NCBI GenBank assembly: GCA_015499995.1
Contig: JADNRV010000019.1
Location: 310,001-374,000, forward strand
Reading direction: 5' to 3'
Source: Flammula alnicola
Taxonomy: Eukaryota; Basidiomycota; Agaricomycetes; Agaricales; Strophariaceae
Length of the DNA stretch: 64,000 nucleotides
This document shows, piece after piece, positions 56,399-64,000 of the stretch. The translations under genes were made by a program, and so were the position numbers. How positions within the stretch are numbered: the first letter of the stretch is position 1; every line of letters begins with the position of its first letter. The notes below the pieces were generated by a model, which saw nothing but the letters and a program-made list of their open reading frames with translations, did not search any database and was not told where the DNA came from.

Positions 56399-58504
56399 AT
56401 GTCTTCTTCAAAAGCTATTGGGATCGATCTGGGTACTACAAACTCGTACATATGTCCATTTTCTCCCTCAATATCTAGATCTAACCGCTTCCATCTCGTA
56501 GATGCGTTGCTGTATGGCAAAATGATCGTGTTGAAATTATTGCTAACGATCACGGAAATAAAACGACACCCTCATATGTCTCCTTTTCTGATAAGGGGCG
56601 TCTGATCGGTGATGCTGCAAAGAATGGAGTCGCGAGGAACCCCGCCAACACGTATGTTTTTTCTGATAATTTTTGAACAATTCACCGATTCAGCATCTTG
56701 CCTTCTAGTGTCTTTAATGCTAAGCGTCTCATTGGCCGCAAGTTCGATGATCCTGAGGTGCAGTCTGATATCAAGCACTACCCTTTCAAGGTTTTCAACA
56801 AGGGTGGAAAGCCTTATATTGAAGTCGAGTACCAGCGCGAGAAGAAGGTGCTCGTAAGTCTTGGCATATCTTATCTTGTGATGTCAAAACATCTTTCTTT
56901 TTTAGTCTCCCGAAGAAATATCCTCAATGGTGCTCCTCAAGATGAAGCAGACTGCGGAGGCCTACCTCGGACATACCGTCAACAACGCCGTCGTCACTGT
57001 CCCTGCGTCCTTCACCGACTCCCAGCGTCAGGCCATCAAAGATGCTGGAACCGTCTCTGGTATGAACATCCTCCGTATCTTCAACTCGTCGACTCTCGCT
57101 GCTATCACATATGGTCTCGAATGCATGTTCTCTGGCGAGCACAACGTTCTCATTTACGATCTCGGAGGAGGAAGCCTCAGTGTGTCCCTCCTCACCATAG
57201 AAGAGGGCATCTACGAGGTCAAGGCCACCGCAGGTGATAGTCATTTGGGAGGTGAAGATTTTGATAACCGTCTTGTGAACAATTTCATCCAGGAGTTCCA
57301 GCTCAAGCACAAGAAGGATTTGAATTCCGACCCCCGTGCCGTTCGTCGTCTCCGTACTGCGTGCGAGCGTGCCAAGTGGACCCTCTCCTCGGCCACTGAA
57401 ACCTCCATCGAAATCGAGTCGTTGTTCGAGGGTATTGATTTCTACACTTCTCTGACGCGTGCCCGTTTCGAAGATTTGTGCAATGATCTCTTCCGCAGCA
57501 CTCTCGAGCCCGTCGAGAGGGTCCTCCGCGATTCCAAGATCGACAAGGGTAATGTCCACGAGATCGTCTTGGTCGGCAGTTCCACTCGTATCTCTCCTAT
57601 TGTCGAGCTAGTCTCTGACTTCTTCAATGGCAAGGAACCCAACAAGACCATCAACCCTGATGAGGCCGTCGCCTACGGTGCTGCTATCCAGGCCGCTATC
57701 CTTTCCGGTGACACTTCCGAGAAGACTCAAGATCTCCTCCTGCTCGATGTTGCTCCCCTCTCCCTCGGTATCGAGACCGCTGGCGGCGTAATGACTGCTC
57801 TCGTCAAGCGTAACACGACCACCCCCACGACAAAGTCCGTTATCTTCTCCACCTCCTCCGATAACCAACCCGGCGTCCTTATCCAAGTCTATGAGGGTGA
57901 GCATGCCCGCACAAAGGACAATATCCTACTCGGAAAGTTCGAGCTGACCGGCATTCCTCCGGCTCCTCGTGGTGTTCCCGAAATCGAGGTCACTTTCAAT
58001 GTCGACAGCAATGGTATCCTCAACGTCTCTGCCTCGGACAGGGCCACCTGCAAGTCGATCACCATCACCATTACCAACGACAACGCCCGTCTGTCGAAGG
58101 AGGAGATTGAGCGCATGATTGAGGAAGCAGAGAAATATGAGAGTAATCATTTTCTTGTCGGTCTGATAATCAGAACCGTTACTGACTTTTCTTTCTTTCT
58201 CCAGTTGAGGACGCGGATGCTGCTTCTGTCGAACTGAAGACCAGCTTCGACTCCTATATCTACGACCTCCGCAACTTGATGAACAATGTGGGCTTTTCCA
58301 GCGAAGTCTCCCTCGTTGACAAGATGAGGCTCGATTCTGCCGTGAACGAGACGATCTCCGTGCTCGAGGAGCAGCAGAAGAAGCTAGAGTATGTTGCCAA
58401 GTATGTCTCTCCTTAAAATTTAGATGATGACACTTCCTTATGCACGCTTTTTTTGCAGTCCCATCTTGCGAAAAATATGTGGTGGTACCTACGGTGCATT
58501 CTGA
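56399..58504 (+). CDS. Divergent cytosolic-type Hsp70
   Basis: Six exons (56,399-56,445; 56,502-56,651; 56,709-56,853; 56,906-58,142; 58,205-58,400; 58,459-58,504) give 606 residues. The start [71 protein letters not shown] and [20 protein letters not shown] are unmistakable Hsp70. The substrate domain [20 protein letters not shown] is present. Unusual changes: the NEPTAAAIAYG motif is [11 protein letters not shown], the phosphate-2 motif DLGGGTFDVS is [10 protein letters not shown], and VGGSTRIP is VGSSTRIS. The protein stops about 40 residues early ([15 protein letters not shown]) with no GGxP tail and no EEVD. All splice phases hold and no stop interrupts it, so it is either an expressed pseudo-chaperone or a recently decaying copy. 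Its promoter region is an F-box pseudogene. Confidence 0.85.
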
Positions 58505-58870
58505 AGATGTTTCTAGCCTTCCCCAGGTTTTTCTACTTTTATTTTAGCCGAAAAATTCCACGAAACCCTTTTATCTTGCTCTTGCTGGACTCGTGTTTCA
58601 CCTTTCGTCATGATATACCATGTAGCACGTCACCATACATTACGCTGCCCGTTGAACATCCGGGCGGGGTCGTTCAATCTGCGTTTATTATCCTATATAT
58701 ATTTCAATGTCGGCATCGAGCCGTGTGTGAGTGATACATGAGAAACTGGGGCACAAAATAGAACTACAAGCAGAATATATGCCAATAGAGGGCTTCACAA
58801 GTTGAACACGGTTGCACAGGTACAATTTCCGAGTGATTTAATCAAACTGCAAACTGTCGAAGACTCCAAA
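58505..58870. other. Convergent 3' regions
   Basis: No gene. Hsp70 and the kinase pseudogene point at each other here. Confidence 0.45.
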
Positions 58871-60915
58871 CTACTGCAGCGACGCGATTGTATTGTTAAC
58901 GTCTGCCAGAAGAGTATAGCGGGTCAAAGCGGTTGGAATGAAGGGGTTAGTAGCATCGTGTATAAGGCCCTGAAGACCTTTGAAAAGAGCGACAAGAACA
59001 TCGCTCATAAAGTTCGCGATTATCTTGTTGACATCATTATCTCGTGGAAAAATCAGGGCACGAGCCACACTGTGCCCCTCAGAAGCCATGTCCTTGGTAG
59101 TCGTTTGGCCGAAGGCTAGGCGAAAAAGGGATCGAAAGTCCTTCTACTATTCCCAGACCTCTTTCTGCGCGGTGCTTTTGAAAGCCTGATCGCAGAGATT
59201 GCCCATGACGCAGTATGAGAGCACCCAGATAAAGGATTCGACGTCGTGGGTCGCCTCGTGCACGACATCCCCGTTACTATCGACTTCCTGCAACAAGATG
59301 GTGCGGGCCATAAATTGAGCCGTTCCCTATGAAATGCTTTCAGTACGAAGGAAATCGCTTCTGTATCAAGGTAACTTACAGTCATAACCGCACCCCGTTT
59401 AACGGTCACTGTTGATTCGAACGTAGTGTGCGTGCAAGTTGTCGCATCTGTTGTAGAAAGCATGTTACCCTTGTTTTCATATCTATTCTGTGCGTCGATG
59501 ATGCTTTCGACCGTCACTTCGCCTTTTCGGATGGTCGAGTTTTTAATGCAAGCAAAATCGAAATCAGTGATGAAGCCACAGAGTCCAACATTCTGCATCT
59601 CAATTAGTAAAATGTTACTTGCACTGATGTCGCGGTGAAGGATGGCTTTCTCATAACGGGCATTATGCGCTGAAAGGTAGTTAGAGATGATGGCAACTGA
59701 TTATTAACAGGCACTCACCCTGGAGCGCATCGCGGAAACCGGTTAGCAAATCGCGGTCTGACTTATGCGCCCACATCGGGCGCCCGACAGTACCGAGAAC
59801 GAGACGGTGAAGAACGGGCCTTGGCGGATTGATGACATGCTCACGTAGGAGCTTATGGACATGGCTCCTCAAATTCTGCATGGGAGTAGTGCATCCAGCA
59901 TATCCAGGAAACTTAACGTCACCACCGCATTGGAATTTAGCCTGTCCTTTGAAAGTCGGTTGCTCGATCGACAAGTAGATATCGGAATCGGGTGTCCTGG
60001 CGTTACTGCGCCACGTCGTCTTTATGATCATCGAGTCACTGCGCAGATGCGGCTGCTGGTTATCGCCGAGAACATACTCGCGAACACGCCGAACGTTGGT
60101 GCCGCGGCCCCAAAGCGAAAGAGAAGTCCAAATAGGAGAACCAACGGGCGCCGGTCGTTGCCAAAGGATGACACCACAGCGGATTGGTATTTGCTCTCAC
60201 CAGTAAGCTGCTTGGTCTCCTGATCACTCAAAACACGAACTCTAGGGTTGAGACCTAGTTCCTCGATGGACAAGTTGCACGCCAGGCCACACACAACGGG
60301 AATGTGGGTCTCGGTGTCATGGACTACTTCATAGATGGAAACGTGATTCCATCGCGATCCAAAATTCCGACGCAGAAAATCATAAAAGGGCGGGCCGACA
60401 TGAAGAGGCGCGCGCAGTTGGCAGATTGAATAACAATTTCGGGTATCATGTCAGTAACCGCAAGCTTGGGACTCGGAGGTCGGGTGGCCTGGTCAAAGTT
60501 CGTTATGTGAGTGAACAAGCGGATCTGTAATAGAAGAATAAGAGGGAAGGAAGAGAAATTATGGCGCACCAAAGGATCATACATCCTCTTCTCTTCTGCA
60601 GCTCCATGATTACCGCTCCTCTTTAATTCTCCTTGTTCGGGACATTGGCCTTGTCACCGATCTCCTCGTCCTCCAAGATATCGGGCGAAAGTTCTGTGAA
60701 GCATGTTCTGCCAATTCCTTCAAAATATTTATATTCACGACGAAATTGTCGTCGACGTCATCAACGCGCAGACCCCTGAACAGGTGGGGACAGCGTAGGC
60801 GATTTTACCGACGAGATCCGCTTTGGTCGCACCGCGACTAGACTCTACATTGGACTCTGAAAGGTGGTTCAGCATATTGGAGCGCAGGTAAGTGCCAAGG
60901 GGAGTCGCTGGACAT
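58871..60915 (-). pseudogene. FunK1-type protein kinase, degraded
   Basis: Parts in order: ATKADLVGKIAYAVPTCSG, FVVNINILKELAEHASQ, CARLFMSARPFMIFCVGILD, LWGRGTNVRRVREYVLGDNQ, IIKTTW and RPVLHRLVLGTVGRP. Then YEKAILHRDISASNILL with the HRD motif, GFITDFDFACIKNSTIR (the DFG equivalent is DFD), GTAQFMARTI and THDVESFIWVLSYCVMGNL. The C-lobe ends LTRYTLLADVNNTIASLQ. These are diagnostic of the mushroom-specific FunK1 kinases. Defects: two consecutive in-frame TAG codons (59,144-59,149) after KEVWE; frame changes near 60,905, 60,700, 60,330 and 60,140; and a small deletion around FCVG/ILDRDG. Catalytic-loop residues are intact, so the inactivation is recent or only partial. Intact members act as cytosolic Ser/Thr-type kinases of unknown role. 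Confidence 0.75.
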
Positions 60916-60939
60916 GATGAATAATGAAATTAATGAAAG

Positions 60940-62060
60940 ATGAAATTTTGAAAGATGAACTTCGGGATTGCACCCGACTTTCGACATTCCCACGCTCTCC
61001 CGCTCATGTTGCCTCGAGGCTCGCTATCAGTGGTTGAGTTGACATACGACCTCATTCTCTCTTCACCTCCTTCTCAAGATGTTCTAGCCGCGGCTACCCT
61101 TTGCCGTACTCTTCAAGCTAACTTCACGTCCTGCATGCACAGCCTAGAAGTTACTGTGCATTAGTCGGGATGTATGTACATAGGGCCAAGTTAGGTACAA
61201 CTCGTTTTTCTCTCTCCTTGGTGTTTTTCCAAGATGTCGAAGAATGCTCATCTATGCTTTTATAGAAGAGGATCTCCAACGAATTCTTGATGAAAAACCA
61301 GTACCTCCGAACACCCGATGTCTACCCAAAGACCGCGGTGCGGAGTGGGCAACGAGCGGCACGGTTAGTTGGGATTGTTTGCTCTCCTTTGCCGGTACCC
61401 CTCCGCCATCTAAAATCCTCTCCATGTGCGTTAGCTAACCTCCACTTCTTTAGCGCAATCTTTCCATCTGAATCTTGCTCAAGCCACTCCTAGATACCGT
61501 CTATCCGCACCCTAAAGCTTGGATGTCGATGTCGCCCCGCCCATCAACTTGGCTGAACGCGGCCGCCGCTAAGCATCGTTGGGACCCAGAAATCGCCCAC
61601 AGCCTGACGAAATACCTTTCTCGTGTCGTCTTTTTGTACAGCTTTCTGTACCTACCCCCACCTCGCCGTACTTATCTTGCGGAGCAAGAGATAGAAGACT
61701 CATGAACGATGACGTGGCTATTGCGGCGATGGTGGATTTGCTGCTGCCAGCCATCCTTTAAATGAAGGGTAATCACGATGGAAAGGAAAGGTAGCGAGAA
61801 CGTACCTAGGGTGAGTACTAGATCCGATGATTTGAAGGGAACGCATGTACTTACGCTGAATTCTAACCAGAGCTGTTCTCTGCCATGCTCTCGCGTTACC
61901 CTTTTCATCGTATAGCTCTCCATCACCTCCTTGTCGAAGATTGAAAAGCGCCTCGACGAAACTCAGGAGGAACGATAGCGAGGCTACTGTGGTCTGTGGT
62001 GGCGGAGTTGCTGCTGCCCATCGTTCTTCCAGTAAGAAAAGGAATTCCGAGCTACATCGT
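60940..62060 (+). repeat. R1 interspersed gene-like repeat, copy e
   Basis: Shares with the other copies: cttctcaagatgttcta (61,070), ctccaacgaattcttgatga (61,273), accc-ctccgccatctaaaatcc (61,397), tcaacttggctgaacgcggc (61,543), gttgggacccagaaatcgcc (61,579) and tgacgtggctattgcgg (61,709). The intron-like end ttctaaccagagctgttctc is at 61,861. Frames such as IEEDLQRILDEKPVPPNT are open only over about 60 codons. Product unknown. Confidence 0.45.
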
Positions 62061-63217
62061 CCATGGGCTAGGAGTATAAAATCACTGTACGATGATCACT
62101 CTACGTACGAAATGAAGTTACTACTTGCAGAGGTCAGGCAGTCATTTGTCGTATAATTGGCGCTCTCGCATCATATAAATGATGGCATCGTGATATCACT
62201 GATCATTCAAGAATTCAGACACTTGCATGAAGCCTCCGAAGTGAACAAAATTCAACAAATCGATTCCACCTTTGATGTTGGAATGTGGCACCGCCACCGG
62301 AGATAATCGATAATCGTAGATGTTATCTAATCAAGGCTAATAATTTTCACTGCTTCTCAGGCGAGGTGCCTCGTCTCGTGGAGCATCTGACCCATCTGAC
62401 ACCATTGCTCATTTCCTTAGGCGAATCCATGTTATTAGCGAGGGGTCTGCAACCACCCTGGTCTCCGGTAAACGCGACTTCTATACTTCCGTCTTCTGAA
62501 CAAATCACCCCGAAGCAAATTGAATGTCGTCAAGCTACCCTCTACTGCACTTAGGCTTCCGGTGTGAGTCTATATCGTTCACTATATACAAGCAACTGAT
62601 TATTAATTATATGTAGCCTCCTGACCTTCCTGTCAATCGAAAGTTCCTGCTCGTGTGACCCCCCTCTCCCTATTGCGACCGGTCATCGTTCTCCGAAGCG
62701 AGCAGGGACGAGGAAAGGGAAATGCGACGACACAGTCCACATGCAATATCAGGAATATACTTTTGTTCTTCGACAGCGGTGGGAGCTTCAAGGAGGGCGA
62801 TAATCAAGCGATAAAAGAAGGGTTCAGGCTAAACCCAATGGTTGACGCTATGTCAACGCTATGTTTTTTAAAGGCAAGTTGTGTTGTCAATCATATCTCA
62901 TGAAAAAATGGGGCCTACACAAGGCTCACTATATTTCTCGTCGTTCAGTGTTTTCTTTACTTCCGTAGCTCCCAGCTTGTAGGCACATGGTAACCGCCTC
63001 CGTGTGAGCTATTTATTCTAAATTTAGTATACTTACCTCCAACAGAACGCGTTGACATCGAGCAGACCCTTCTCAATTCTAAGCGCCAGCAAACTTACGA
63101 ACGTGCGCCCAGGGTGCGCCGTTATTGCGCTCTTTTTTTGACTGAATAAAAGCTGGAAGGGGGAGATGGGATTTCCACTCGGGAAACTCTTGCTTTCCAG
63201 ACTTCTAGGCAGCTATC
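62061..63217. other. No supported gene; phosphatase promoter side
   Basis: Short frames only. An AT-rich gaataaaagctgg at about 63,143-63,155 lies some 65 bp before the phosphatase ATG and could serve as a TATA-like element. Confidence 0.4.
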
Positions 63218-64000
63218 ATGGCTTCGACGGGGCACAAGCTGGCGCTGCTCCTCGCGAGCTTCGCTGCTTTTGCGCTCGCTGACACCCCGTCTATCTCTCA
63301 CGTACGCGTACCCGCGGACTCCTTTGAGCCCGTCCAAATTCGCCATGCCTACGCCGGGTCCACCGGTATGCTGCTCTCCTGGAACACGTTCTCCAAGTTG
63401 CCTGCCCCACCCACTGTGCACTACGGATTCAAATCTGACTTCCTTCCATTCGTTTCTTCACCTAAAAATGCGGAGAGCGTTACCTACCCCACCTCGCTCA
63501 CCTTCAACAACCACGTTCGTCTGACAAACTTGTTCCCGAACACCAAGTATTTCTGGCGACCAGCGTTTGCGAATGGGAGCAGCATCTTCTCTTTCACGAC
63601 ATCGAGAGAGTCGGGTGATCATACTCCGTTCACGACTGCTGTGGTTGTGGATTTGGGATTGATTGGACCGGACGGTTTGAGTACGACTGTTGGTAAAGGA
63701 GCGGCGAATCCTCTCGCGCCAGGAGAGATAAACACGATCCAGTCATTGCAGCAGCATGACGCGTGGGATTTCCTGTGGCACCGTGAGTTTCTGATCTCTT
63801 TGAATGATTTTCGACCACTTTCCGTTCCGTTGAATTTTCTTTTTCCATTGCGCTTCTCTTTAATACTGACGAACTGTTCTTAGCTGGTGACATCGCCTAC
63901 GCCGACTACTGGCTCAAAGAAGAAGTCCAGGGTTTCCTACCTAACACCTCCGTCGCGGATGGTTTCCACGTCTATGAATCGCTGCTAAACCAATTCTACG
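63218..64000 (+). CDS. Purple acid phosphatase, 5' part (runs off the window)
   Basis: ATG at 63,218 with a signal peptide (residues 1-21, LALLLASFAAFALA). Then come a fibronectin-like N-terminal domain (PVQIRHAYAGSTGMLLSWNT, PPTVHYGF, LTNLFPNTKYFWRP) and the start of the metallophosphatase domain. Metal-binding block I is AVVVDLGLIGPDGLST (consensus GDxG, here VDLG). Block II is PGDIAYADYW, interrupted by an intron (63,781-63,883, gtgagt ... ttcttag) that joins WH to PGD. The remaining blocks (GNHE, VxxH, GHxH) lie beyond the window. A secreted enzyme that would release phosphate from esters at acid pH. It looks intact so far. Confidence 0.85.

Noticed and set aside
56924..57559. 211-codon minus-strand frame opposite Hsp70
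   Set aside because: Antisense of a strongly codon-biased gene; typical mirror frame.
1..64000. CRISPR arrays, rRNA genes, prophage or bacterial operons
   Set aside because: No direct-repeat/spacer arrays, no rRNA sequence, and all genes are intron-bearing fungal types.

Overview
The window is nuclear DNA of a mushroom-forming basidiomycete (Agaricomycetes). Genes are split by many 50-70 bp GT-AG introns. Families typical of that group are present: F-box/LRR proteins of the agaricomycete type, a FunK1-type protein kinase, a CipC-like DUF3759 protein, a Zn2Cys6 regulator, single-pass membrane proteins with Ser/Thr-rich ectodomains, and a Plavaka (CACTA-like) transposon.

Layout. 1-9.7 kb: a broken F-box N-terminal fragment, a multi-exon single-pass membrane protein, a small secreted 8-cysteine protein with its own TATA box, an F-box/LRR C-terminal fragment, a second membrane protein of the same design, and an intact 578-aa F-box protein on the minus strand. 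9.7-16.5 kb: gene-poor, with a diverged repeat present in several copies and the first copy of an interspersed, gene-like repeat family (called R1 here). 16.5-24.3 kb: an F-box gene, its tandem pseudogene copy interrupted by a 1.2-kb insertion, three short inverted-repeat elements, and another F-box gene. 24.4-29.5 kb: a hAT-type MITE with an 8-bp target duplication, two R1 copies and simple subterminal-repeat debris. 29.5-32.9 kb: a Zn2Cys6/Fungal_trans transcription factor whose zinc cluster is completed only through a 6-nt micro-exon. 33.6-46 kb: transposon territory, with a GCGTGC-rich element, a decayed Plavaka transposase split by a 1.8-kb LTR-like insertion, and a companion ORF. 47-50 kb: an Old Yellow Enzyme pseudogene cut by a 1.8-kb hAT-type element with a perfect 8-bp target duplication. 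52.4-53.1 kb: an intact DUF3759 gene. 53.7-56.4 kb: an R1 copy and an F-box pseudogene. 56.4-58.5 kb: a divergent Hsp70 lacking key ATPase residues and the EEVD tail. 58.9-60.9 kb: a FunK1 kinase pseudogene. 61-62 kb: the last R1 copy. 63.2 kb to the end: the 5' part of a secreted purple acid phosphatase.

The genes do not form a pathway. The region reads as a fast-evolving, transposon-rich stretch with expanding and decaying F-box copies (eight loci or fragments), in which a few conserved genes (transcription factor, DUF3759 protein, acid phosphatase) remain intact. All gene models are splice and frame reconstructions made by eye. Family names are from recognition of motifs, not from database searches.
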